Shown in pieces: positions 1 to 6,181 of a DNA stretch of 6,181 nt. Every line of letters starts with the position of its first letter. The stretch's first letter is position 1. The stretch comes from Balneolaceae bacterium (lineage in GTDB: Bacteria; Bacteroidota; Rhodothermia; Balneolales; Balneolaceae): NCBI GenBank assembly GCA_007123985.1, contig SLGA01000246.1, positions 1 to 6,181 on the forward strand, written 5' to 3'. The notes beneath the pieces are model-generated. The model was not told the origin of the DNA. It ran no database searches and saw only the letters and a list, made by a program, of their open reading frames with translations. The translations under genes were made by a program, and so were the position numbers.

Positions 1-917
1 ACTTCTTCAAATGTGCGGGCTGACGCCTTCACAAACTTCTTAAAATCACTAAATGGAATATCATCTATGTTTTCAGGTAGTTCTTTTCTGATGTCGAGAT
101 ATCCGTGAAAATCCTGCTTCAGAAGTTCTTTGTAGATACCTGTCTCCATTCCCTTCATACCGCATATATAGATCAGAGTGTTTTCTTTTGCCAGGATTGG
201 TGCAAGAATCTCTTTATCATCAATCAATTTGGTCTGTACGTAGTGCTTTGAACCGTCTTTTCTTCTCCCCTCACGTGATATACTCTTGATGTAATGAAAA
301 TTTGGATGCTTTTCATCCATCTCTTCGAGAAAGTCGGCGTAGAGAAGATCCGTTCTGTAAGGGCAACCAAATACCAGTGCGCAATCGTTTGAAAATCCCT
401 TATTCTCAAACAACTCAAGGATCATTCCTCTGAACGGTGCAATACCTGTGCCGGTAGCAAAGAAAATATAATTAAAGTCTTGTGCATTTTCCGGGAGCAG
501 AAAACGGCGGCCGCTTGGTCCCGTCACTTTAACAGTATCTCCCGGATTCAGGTCAGACAGGTAATTGGATGCAACACCGAGATAGAGTTTGTTCTCCAGC
601 TCTTCAATGGTTCGCTTTACCGTTGTTGAAACAAGATGTTTCTGATTCTTCTCACCGGAAGTTGGCGATGAAATAGAATAAAGTCTCAGTTTGTGGGGTT
701 TTCCTTTTGCATCAACACCGGGAGGTAATACCCCAATGGATTGTCCCACACGCACACGATCCACAAGGTCGGTTCCGGAAATATCGAACGTAATATGACG
801 TACAATATTCGGGCTGGATTCTATGGTGACAACGTAATTTTCAACAACTTTAACTTCAACAGGGTTATTTTTTGAGTAGATGTTAAGTTCAACTTCAGGA
901 AGTTTTATTTCTGCCAT
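1..917 (-). CDS. Plant-type ferredoxin-NADP+ reductase, FAD-binding (3' end cut by the window edge)
   Basis: This flavoenzyme should move electrons between NADP(H) and ferredoxin or flavodoxin in the cytoplasm. About 305 residues are visible, with no stop before the left edge. An FAD barrel domain comes first. Its approach GKPHKLRLYSISS (72-84) contains the RxYS flavin motif, and GVASNYLSDL (114-123) matches the plant GVCSNFLCDL. The NADP domain follows, with the pyrophosphate loop ATGTGIAPFRG (154-164) and CGMKGME (252-258). Ser214, Arg215, Lys224 and Tyr226 sit at a constant 20-residue offset from spinach FNR Ser234, Arg235, Lys244 and Tyr246 (numbering recalled), which bind the NADP 2'-phosphate, so NADP rather than NAD is expected. 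The last visible residues, RTFEEV, resemble the end of plant FNR (..NVEVY), so perhaps only a Tyr and the stop are missing. There is no N-terminal ferredoxin domain, signal peptide or membrane segment. The ATG at 915-917 is the only plausible start: the next in-frame Met is residue 165. It lies 25 nt after the ABC ATPase gene, so co-transcription is likely. The redox partner is unknown. Confidence 0.94.
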   Translation of the reverse strand, partial: MAEIKLPEVELNIYSKNNPVEVKVVENYVVTIESSPNIVRHITFDISGTDLVDRVRVGQSIGVLPPGVDAKGKPHKLRLYSISSPTSGEKNQKHLVSTTVKRTIEELENKLYLGVASNYLSDLNPGDTVKVTGPSGRRFLLPENAQDFNYIFFATGTGIAPFRGMILELFENKGFSNDCALVFGCPYRTDLLYADFLEEMDEKHPNFHYIKSISREGRRKDGSKHYVQTKLIDDKEILAPILAKENTLIYICGMKGMETGIYKELLKQDFHGYLDIRKELPENIDDIPFSDFKKFVKASARTFEE

Positions 918-942
918 GGAGGAGGATTGCTGTTTTTTATGA

Positions 943-1584
943 TTAATTATTCTGTTTTGGTAAAGGAAAGGACAAAATCTCGTCAAAGATTTTCTCGGTG
1001 TTTCCCATTGTGTGAGACGACATAAAGATAAGGGTATTCTGCTTTATTTTGCGTTCTGCAAGCATTTCCGTAACAACATTTCTGGTGGAATCATCCAAAC
1101 CGCGAAGAGGTTCATCCATAATAAGAACAGACGGATTTATAACAAGTGCCGAGGCGATCTGTGTTTTTTTCTTCATCCCGGTTGAGTATGTGCCAATCGG
1201 TTCATCACGCTCTTCAAGAGAAAGCTGATCGAGTATTTGATTGATCTTATCGGTTCCGTTATCATCCCATTTGTCTCTGCTCCGAAGTACCCATTCAAGC
1301 AATTCAGAAGCCGAAAGATGAATTGGCAGGGTTTCTTCATCATGTACAAGACCAACATGTTTGAGATATTCATTCGGGTTTTTATGAATGTTTATGCCAT
1401 TATACTCAACACTGCCGGATGTGGGAAAAGAGTTTACTGATAATATCCGAAGAAACGTGGTTTTTCCCGATCCGTTTGGACCGACAATTCCAACCCCTCT
1501 GCCCGGTTCAACCGATTTTGAAAAACCGGTAAAGATCGGCTTGCCTGCCTTAAACTGTTTTGTAAGATCTTCTATTTGAAACAT
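943..1584 (-). CDS. ABC transporter ATP-binding protein (213 aa)
   Basis: This is the nucleotide-binding subunit of an ABC transporter and should power the membrane protein encoded just upstream. Motifs in order: Walker A GPNGSGKT (35-42), ABC signature YSTGMKKK (133-140), Walker B VLIMDEP (153-159), D-loop GLDD (162-165) and switch histidine His191. The degenerate YSxGM signature is usual in ATPases paired with ABC-2-like permeases, often exporters. The Q-loop segment reads GLVHDEETLP (78-87), with acidic Asp82 where Gln (or Glu in many ABC-2 ATPases) is expected. At 213 residues it is a bare single domain, without the C-terminal extension found in drug-export ATPases of about 300 residues. 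The start ATG follows the permease stop by one base (TAG-A-ATG), with no clear Shine-Dalgarno, so translation probably depends on re-initiation. The class is certain and the substrate unknown. Confidence 0.93.
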   Translation of the reverse strand: MFQIEDLTKQFKAGKPIFTGFSKSVEPGRGVGIVGPNGSGKTTFLRILSVNSFPTSGSVEYNGINIHKNPNEYLKHVGLVHDEETLPIHLSASELLEWVLRSRDKWDDNGTDKINQILDQLSLEERDEPIGTYSTGMKKKTQIASALVINPSVLIMDEPLRGLDDSTRNVVTEMLAERKIKQNTLIFMSSHTMGNTEKIFDEILSFPLPKQNN

Positions 1585-1585
1585 T

Positions 1586-2818
1586 CTAAATTCTGGCTTC
1601 TTTTGAAAGTGCGGCTGAACCCATTCCCGCCAACAGCGCTGATGATAACAAATAAACCGTCAAAACAATTGCCTGAAGGGCAAAATCGGGTGTGCCAAAA
1701 ATAAAATATTGCACATTCATACCTATCAGAAGAGGCAAAACCCATCGAAGTTGCATCCAGAATCGCACAGCGAACCAGTTTGCAGGAGAATCAATCCAGC
1801 GATGCAGCCACCCGGGTGCCATTTCTTTCTGAAAAGTCATCAGCATAAAGAGGTGATGCAACAGTGCAAAAAGTATCCAGGTAACCAGCAAAAAACCTGC
1901 ATCAGGCCTCTGATACGCAAGAAACAGGATCACAGCATGACCGGCAAATGCAACACGCCCGGCGGGTATTTTTCGGTCGAGCTGAATAAGAAACTGCCAA
2001 ACATGCATTCTGATCGGGGCGGGTGTCCACCATAACTGTTCCACTTTCCGCTTTTCAGAGAGCTCTTCTCCTTTCATATTTGAACCGAAAAACTCCCTGA
2101 AAAATGAATTTGTGGAATAGTAGTTACAAACCAAATTCTGTTTTTGTGATCTGAACGACCATACAGCGAACAAAAGCATCATGGCCATCAGCAAAAGTTC
2201 CGAGACAGCAGGAAATAATCCGGTTAACACAGTACCGATAAGGATGGGAAGTGCACCAAAAAACACAATTAGTACGGTGTTTATGAGGCTTGGAATTGAA
2301 CCGGGATCAAGCGGGTATTTGAAATAATTGGCTGCATCCTGCCTGAGTTTTTTCCCTCTTTCCGACTCCTTCCAGAATTGAGATGCGGGGCCGGATTTCA
2401 CATTCCGGGCTACTGCAAAAATGGTGATGGCTGCTAACAGAATAGTTGCAGCAAAAAAATAGATGAACTTCAGTGGCAGATACGAAACAGGAGCCGACAG
2501 ATCGCCAAAAAGTATTACAAAAAAAAGCAAAATAACCGGCCATAAAACCGGGGTTAACTTCTTGTAAAAGTAGTGCTGTAAAGATTGATTACCCAGATTC
2601 CCGATCTGGATAAGCGGTGCATTTCTATCCGGAAAAAGCAGGTAAGGTGCAGAAAATGCTACGAGACCACTAAGAGCAAAAAGCAGGTACCGAAGAGTGA
2701 GAATACGTTCATCCGGTTGTGAATTCCCCGTCCATATCAAACCGATGGCAACCACAAAAATGGCTGTCAACAATACGTTGATTGCAGATTGCTCTGCCCG
2801 AATGGAAACACCTGCCAT
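1586..2818 (-). CDS. Polytopic membrane protein, probable ABC transporter permease (410 aa)
   Basis: I do not recognise the family. The protein is strongly hydrophobic, with about ten likely membrane segments near residues 14-30, 42-62, 90-106, 117-137, 177-200, 205-221, 287-302, 307-327, 357-374 and 380-400. A long polar, charged stretch (about 222-285, including EELSEKRKVEQLWW) separates the first six segments from the last four and is probably cytoplasmic. Other polar loops lie at 63-89 and 138-176. I see no cleavable signal peptide, ATPase motif or substrate-binding domain. The one-base gap to the ABC ATPase gene argues that this is its membrane partner. Ten segments in one chain is more than the six of a typical ABC-2 permease and recalls the size of EcsB-type exporter subunits, but I see no sequence match to claim. 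The ATG follows a 77-bp spacer and has no good Shine-Dalgarno. An upstream in-frame TAG (ATG-TAG-TAT-ATG) rules out a longer start. Confidence 0.8.
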   Translation of the reverse strand: MAGVSIRAEQSAINVLLTAIFVVAIGLIWTGNSQPDERILTLRYLLFALSGLVAFSAPYLLFPDRNAPLIQIGNLGNQSLQHYFYKKLTPVLWPVILLFFVILFGDLSAPVSYLPLKFIYFFAATILLAAITIFAVARNVKSGPASQFWKESERGKKLRQDAANYFKYPLDPGSIPSLINTVLIVFFGALPILIGTVLTGLFPAVSELLLMAMMLLFAVWSFRSQKQNLVCNYYSTNSFFREFFGSNMKGEELSEKRKVEQLWWTPAPIRMHVWQFLIQLDRKIPAGRVAFAGHAVILFLAYQRPDAGFLLVTWILFALLHHLFMLMTFQKEMAPGWLHRWIDSPANWFAVRFWMQLRWVLPLLIGMNVQYFIFGTPDFALQAIVLTVYLLSSALLAGMGSAALSKEARI

Positions 2819-2895
2819 ATACTACATACGATTACTTAAAAAGAATGGGAATATAACAGAGTTGAAGACAAATTGAGAGTATTGACCCCCAAAAA
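2819..2895. other. 77-bp spacer between alkC and the ABC transporter genes
   Basis: This is the longest non-coding stretch in the window. It separates the tightly packed repair genes from the transporter genes. I see no inverted repeat followed by a T-run that would serve as a terminator for alkC on the minus strand, so read-through into the transporter genes is possible. A candidate extended -10 promoter lies inside it (listed separately). Confidence 0.7.
2850..2858 (-). promoter_or_regulatory. Possible extended -10 promoter box for the ABC transporter genes
   Basis: Read on the minus strand, the spacer contains TGTTATATT: a TGn extension followed by TATATT, five of six matches to TATAAT. 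Transcription would start near 2843, leaving a leader of about 25 nt before the permease ATG. No good -35 hexamer lies 17 nt upstream (TCTCAA is found there), which an extended -10 can tolerate. If the host uses the Bacteroidota sigma factor, the box TAnnTTTG is matched only in its first six bases. In AT-rich DNA such a match is common by chance. Confidence 0.22.
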
Positions 2896-3999
2896 TCACT
2901 CCAAAAGCATGAAAACGCTTTTTGCTAACTCTCTGCCATTTACTAAAATAACCAGCGTATGCCTTCCGGGATAGTGCTTGCGTGTGGTAAAATTTCGAAA
3001 CGACCGGCTTCTTTTGAAATCAGCAAAGTGGCCTGGATTAAGCTCAATTTCAGAAATTTGAAAGATTTTTCTATTGATTGACCCATTGGATTTTACATAA
3101 TCGATTCCATACTCAATTCTAAGTCTTCTGTTCTTTGAGCCGCATTGCTTAAGCCGGAATGAAAACAGAAGCGTTTCCCCGATCCGAACTGCTGAATCAC
3201 AACGGAGATTACAAATCTCAATTTCAGCAGGATCATGAAAACCAAAAATCCTGAGTGCGCGAACATCCCCTTTTTTCAGCAATGTTCTGCAGGCATGTTT
3301 AACTATTTTATCCCGATTCTCATTTTTACCTATCCATTCTTGAGCTAAATCCAGCACAATTTCCGGGTTGTCTTTCGAGATATCATTCAGATTGTTGGCC
3401 ACACTTCGCCGAACATACTCAGACGGATCATCTTTCAGGTTTTCTAAAACCGGCAAAACCGGGGAAGGATCCTTTATATAATCAGGCAGTGCCATAGACC
3501 AGGGCAAGCGAGGCCTGCACCCTTCACTGGCAAGTCTGCGAACATGATGGTTCTCATTTTGTGACCAGTTCACCATCTGCTGCATCATCTTCTCTTTGTA
3601 CTTGATAATAAACGGGCGTACAGCAAACTCACAGCTTGTAAATTGAGTAATAAACTCCATAGCATCCATTGCGGTATCAAAATGATCAATACCGTGTTTT
3701 TCCAGATATTCCGTAACAAACATGAATTCGAGCCTGCACTCAGAAAGCGGGCTATCTTTCACCGAATCAATTAATCTCTCCAAAATTTTGGCTGCAATGG
3801 AGAAATTATGCGGAAGAAATCTCTCCAGAACGATCGCCAGATGTTTCATTCTTGCCTTGAGCTCTCTGTTTTCCCAATCACCGTCATAAACAAGCTTCAA
3901 AAACAGATTCTTGTCAAATTGATCCAGGTTCTGTTCCAGAATCAGGCAGAGCTTATCGAAAAAGGCTTTATTGTAGAGGTTCTTCAGCAGATCAGCCAT
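2896..3999 (-). CDS. alkC: AlkC-type DNA glycosylase (HEAT-like repeats plus C-terminal Ig-like domain)
   Basis: This enzyme should start base excision repair of alkylated DNA by removing 3-methyladenine and 3-methylcytosine, as reported for AlkC. Residues 1 to about 255 form an all-helical HEAT-like array. Its core has FTSCEFAVRPFI (120-131), HVRRLASEGCRPRLPW (152-167) and DPSEYVRRSVANNLNDISK (191-209). Glu124, Glu159, Trp167 and Asp206 have exactly the spacing of the functional residues I recall for Pseudomonas AlkC (Glu121, Glu156, Trp164, Asp203). From about 257 to 367 the sequence becomes beta-rich and basic (RRLRIEYGID, FKRSRSFRNF), matching the extra Ig-like domain of the AlkC-alpha subgroup, which contacts DNA. 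The start overlaps the recD end by 8 nt. A TGA four codons upstream in frame excludes an earlier start, and there is no clear Shine-Dalgarno, so translation is probably coupled to recD. The family call is firm; exact substrates are inferred. Confidence 0.9.
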   Translation of the reverse strand: MADLLKNLYNKAFFDKLCLILEQNLDQFDKNLFLKLVYDGDWENRELKARMKHLAIVLERFLPHNFSIAAKILERLIDSVKDSPLSECRLEFMFVTEYLEKHGIDHFDTAMDAMEFITQFTSCEFAVRPFIIKYKEKMMQQMVNWSQNENHHVRRLASEGCRPRLPWSMALPDYIKDPSPVLPVLENLKDDPSEYVRRSVANNLNDISKDNPEIVLDLAQEWIGKNENRDKIVKHACRTLLKKGDVRALRIFGFHDPAEIEICNLRCDSAVRIGETLLFSFRLKQCGSKNRRLRIEYGIDYVKSNGSINRKIFQISEIELNPGHFADFKRSRSFRNFTTRKHYPGRHTLVILVNGRELAKSVFMLLE

Positions 4000-5827
4000 T
4001 CCGAACCATCATTTGTTGCAAACCGGTATATCGCTCCGTTTTACGTCTGATTCCGGTTTCTAAGAGTTCCATCTCTCCAAAAAGTGTGAACTGTTTCCTG
4101 GCACGGGTTACGGCAGTATAGATCAGCTCCCTCGTTAATATCGGGGTATCCTTTTGCGGTAAAAGCAGATTTACCCGGTCAAACTCTGATCCCTGGCTTT
4201 TATGGACGGTCAGGAAAAAAGCAGGATTTACATTTGGGACTCTTTTCGGGTCAATTCGCTTCAATTGTGATCCGGTCTCAATGTAAACCCATAACCGGCC
4301 GCTTTCATCACGAACAGAAACTCCAAGATCACCGTTAAATACACCCAGATTATAATCGTTCTGTGTGATGATAACCGGCCGGCCGTGATACCATTCATTT
4401 TCCATTTCAACAGCTCTTCTTGTTCCAATTCTCTCTTCAATAAGCTGGTTCAGCCGATTTGAACCCGTAAGACCATGCCTCAAAACGGTTAACCAGGCCG
4501 ATTTTTTCCAGTGGGAGATCAGCTCTTCCGGATTGGAAATAGTTGCCGCCAGTTGCACTTGATGAATCAGTGAATCTGTTATGGATTTAATTTGATCAGC
4601 GGAAAATTGAAACGCCTTATGTTCGATATCCCCAAATTTTTCAGTGATTTCAGTTAAATAATCAGCCTTCGCTATTCCCTCTTTTACCAAACCGGCAAGT
4701 GTACTAATTCCGCTCTTTTCATCAAAGCGATAACTTTTGGTTAAATACACTGCAGAATCATCCAAAACGGACTGTTCACGAAGCGGAAATTCACCCTGCA
4801 AACCCAATTCACGAAGAGTGTTGATGGTTTCAGAGCTAAATCCATTTTCATTTTTTTGACAGAGATCGGCAAAAACTGATCCCGCTTCAACCGAAGCAAG
4901 CTGATCTTTATCACCAAGAAGTATTAGTTTCGTGCTATCTGTCAGATGCCGTAACAGGCGATACATCAGGTTGAGATCAATCATAGAAGCTTCATCAATT
5001 ATAATCAGATCATACTGAAGCACCTTTTTTTCAACCGGAGGCAAAAGGCCGCGCGATTCTGTACCACTCAACAATCTGTGCACCGTTTGCGCTTTTTTAG
5101 GATACTTTTCCAGCTCTTGCTCTGATAACCCCAGATTTTTCAACTCGTTCTGAAGCGCCTCCCCCATTCTGCCTGCTGCTTTTCCTGTTGGCGCTGCCAG
5201 CGCAATTCGCAAACTGTTTTGATGCAGCTGCTGATGAAGGGCCAGAATTCGAGCAACGGTTGTTGTTTTTCCGGTTCCCGGGCCGCCGGAGATGATGAGA
5301 AAGGGTTTGATTAGTGACATAGCCACAGCAACTTTCTGCCAGTCCGGTTGTTCATTAGAGTTAGAAAAGAAATCCGACAACAATTTCTTCGATTTTGATA
5401 TGAAATCATTTGCCGGACTCAGACCGATTTGCGAACGAACTCGTTGGAGAATATGTGCTTCCCTCGTTCTGTTTTTTCTGAAAGCAAGCATACCATCTTC
5501 TAAAACAATGGGAGTTATTTCATTGCTGCCACCTATAATTTTACTCTCTTCTAAATCTACTTGCTGAATTGGCGAATCCGGAAGGTTTCGGATGAATTCA
5601 TCACCAATATCCATCAACGATGCCCACTCAGCAGGTGATTTTTGCAGCGGTAATGCAGTGTGACCTGCTTTAAGAAACAGGGATGTAAATACAGCGCATA
5701 GTTTTTCGACATCTGAGAGTGGCCCGAATTCACTTTCCAAAAATCGCAAAGCTTCCTGTTCGTAGAGTTCAATCCAACCATGATCAACTCCAGATAGGAA
5801 CCAATTTTCATTCACACCTTTACTCAT
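3992..5827 (-). CDS. recD: Exodeoxyribonuclease V subunit alpha (RecD), SF1B 5'-3' helicase
   Basis: RecD is the fast 5'-3' helicase of RecBCD, which unwinds and degrades double-strand DNA ends and prepares them for RecA. Its 611 residues match the usual length (E. coli about 608). Residues 1 to about 120 form the divergent N-terminal part that binds the partner subunits. Helicase motifs follow: I GGPGTGKT (181-188), Ia AAPTGKAA (211-218), II IIIDEASM (275-282), III LLGDKDQLASVEAG (303-316), IV-like KSYRFD (364-369), V LTVHKSQGSEFD (539-550) and VI YTAVTRAR (570-577). All catalytic residues appear intact, including the Walker lysine Lys187 and the arginines of motif VI. The gene overlaps recB by the four bases ATGA and has a strong Shine-Dalgarno, so it can be translated both by coupling and independently. 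Finding recB next to it excludes the stand-alone RecD2 form. Confidence 0.97.
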   Translation of the reverse strand: MSKGVNENWFLSGVDHGWIELYEQEALRFLESEFGPLSDVEKLCAVFTSLFLKAGHTALPLQKSPAEWASLMDIGDEFIRNLPDSPIQQVDLEESKIIGGSNEITPIVLEDGMLAFRKNRTREAHILQRVRSQIGLSPANDFISKSKKLLSDFFSNSNEQPDWQKVAVAMSLIKPFLIISGGPGTGKTTTVARILALHQQLHQNSLRIALAAPTGKAAGRMGEALQNELKNLGLSEQELEKYPKKAQTVHRLLSGTESRGLLPPVEKKVLQYDLIIIDEASMIDLNLMYRLLRHLTDSTKLILLGDKDQLASVEAGSVFADLCQKNENGFSSETINTLRELGLQGEFPLREQSVLDDSAVYLTKSYRFDEKSGISTLAGLVKEGIAKADYLTEITEKFGDIEHKAFQFSADQIKSITDSLIHQVQLAATISNPEELISHWKKSAWLTVLRHGLTGSNRLNQLIEERIGTRRAVEMENEWYHGRPVIITQNDYNLGVFNGDLGVSVRDESGRLWVYIETGSQLKRIDPKRVPNVNPAFFLTVHKSQGSEFDRVNLLLPQKDTPILTRELIYTAVTRARKQFTLFGEMELLETGIRRKTERYTGLQQMMVRNG

Positions 5828-6181
5828 TTCACCTCCAGTTCGGAAAGCAACGCTTTTATGATTTTCTCATCAGGTTTATGAAAAAAAACACCGTTACCTG
5901 ACCCGGCACGCATACCCCGCACAAACAGATACGCCGCTCCGCCAATATGCTTCTCGTATGAAAAATCAGGCAATCGTTTTGTAAGATATTTAACGAGTGC
6001 GGCAGTGTATAAATGGTACTGCAAATCATAACCCGCATTTATCATTTCGGTTTTTAACGCATCCTGCGAGTAGTCTGCGGGCGAATCGCCCAGGTAATTT
6101 GATTTGTAATCAAGAATAAAATATTTACCCTTTTGCCTTGCAATCAGATCAATAAAACCTGTAAGCATATTACTAATATCA
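5824..6181 (-). CDS. recB: Exodeoxyribonuclease V subunit beta (RecB), C-terminal nuclease domain only
   Basis: Only the last 118 or so codons of RecB are in the window; the reading frame stays open through the right edge, so the gene continues outside. RecB is the 3'-5' helicase and sole nuclease of RecBCD. The visible part is the core of the nuclease domain. GFID and LDYKSN supply the metal-binding Asp (codon 6148-6150), Asp (6109-6111) and Lys (6103-6105). The 13-residue spacing between the aspartates equals that of E. coli Asp1067 and Asp1080, with Lys1082 two further on. The following YDLQYHLYTAAL corresponds to the conserved QxxxY helix, and GGAAYLFVRG matches the E. coli GGVIYLFLRG strand. 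The nuclease therefore looks active. The chain ends soon after (ELEVK), near the normal family end. An internal ATG at 6166-6168 is not a real start: it sits inside the conserved domain and the frame is open upstream of it. Confidence 0.96.
   Translation of the reverse strand, partial: DISNMLTGFIDLIARQKGKYFILDYKSNYLGDSPADYSQDALKTEMINAGYDLQYHLYTAALVKYLTKRLPDFSYEKHIGGAAYLFVRGMRAGSGNGVFFHKPDEKIIKALLSELEVK
5830..5836 (-). promoter_or_regulatory. Strong ribosome binding site of recD inside the recB end
   Basis: On the minus strand GGAGGTG lies just before the recD ATG (5825-5827), with GGAGG four bases upstream of it. It falls within the last codons of recB. It is the only convincing Shine-Dalgarno among the five visible start sites and fixes the recD start at Met1 (MSKGVNEN). 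Confidence 0.75.

Noticed and set aside
224..418. 64-codon minus-strand open frame
   Set aside because: It is a shifted frame inside the FNR gene, which has clear family motifs across the same bases.
1237..1579. Two overlapping plus-strand open frames (1237-1440 and 1388-1579)
   Set aside because: Both are antisense to the ABC ATPase gene, whose Walker A and flanking motifs explain the codon pattern. Neither has a convincing start signal.
1709..2035. 108-codon open frame on the plus strand
   Set aside because: It lies wholly antisense inside the permease gene. Its translation is rich in His, Gln, Pro and Lys without domain character, as expected for the complement of a hydrophobic coding sequence.
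2307..2543. 78-codon minus-strand open frame rich in Cys and Phe
   Set aside because: It is a shifted frame of the membrane protein gene, and its composition follows from the hydrophobic codons of the real frame.
4377..4384. GGCCGGCC palindrome as a possible regulatory or restriction-related site
   Set aside because: It lies within recD in the codons for HGRPVI. A single 8-base palindrome inside a gene is readily explained by codon choice.
5292..5567. 91-codon plus-strand open frame
   Set aside because: It is antisense to the N-terminal half of recD, whose frame is continuous and conserved here.
5876..5889. A-run near 5880-5888 (plus strand) as a slippage or terminator signal
   Set aside because: On the minus strand it is a T-run coding for Phe-Phe in RecB with the frame intact and no hairpin before it.
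6166..6168. ATG as the start of a short stand-alone nuclease gene
   Set aside because: The frame stays open upstream to the window edge, and the ATG sits only three residues before the conserved GFID motif, so it is internal to recB.

Overview
The window is a gene-dense stretch of bacterial chromosome. Every recognisable gene lies on the minus strand, so transcription runs from the right edge to the left edge. Base composition looks moderately AT-rich by eye. Only one of the five visible start codons has a convincing Shine-Dalgarno (recD); the others have weak or no SD. Scarce SD use, together with a recB-recD pair, an AlkC glycosylase and a plant-type FNR, suggests a Bacteroidota/Balneolota/Rhodothermota-like bacterium. 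That placement is an inference, made without any database search.

Right part (2896-6181), DNA repair. The last ~118 residues of RecB (nuclease domain) enter from the right edge. RecD follows with an ATGA overlap of 4 nt, then an AlkC-type DNA glycosylase (HEAT-like array plus Ig-like domain) that overlaps the recD end by 8 nt. The three genes look like one translationally coupled unit. RecBCD processes double-strand ends, and AlkC-type enzymes remove replication-blocking 3-methyl base lesions, so the cluster joins lesion removal with break repair. recC is not in the window and would be expected further upstream, to the right of the edge.

Middle (943-2895), ABC transporter. After a 77-bp gap with a possible extended -10 promoter come a polytopic membrane protein (410 aa, about 10 membrane segments) and a small ABC ATPase (213 aa). 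Only one base separates them, so they very likely form one transporter. The substrate cannot be told from sequence.

Left part (1-917), redox. A plant-type ferredoxin-NADP+ reductase starts 25 nt after the ATPase and runs off the left edge, probably only a codon or two before its natural end. It keeps the FAD motif, the NADP pyrophosphate loop and the residues that read the NADP 2'-phosphate.

I see no RNA genes, insertion sequences, CRISPR arrays, phage genes or long repeats. No non-coding stretch exceeds 77 bp. I found no clearly new biological system. The points most worth a second look are the recD-alkC coupling, the unassigned ABC pair, and the FNR leader, which carries the complement of a Shine-Dalgarno sequence.
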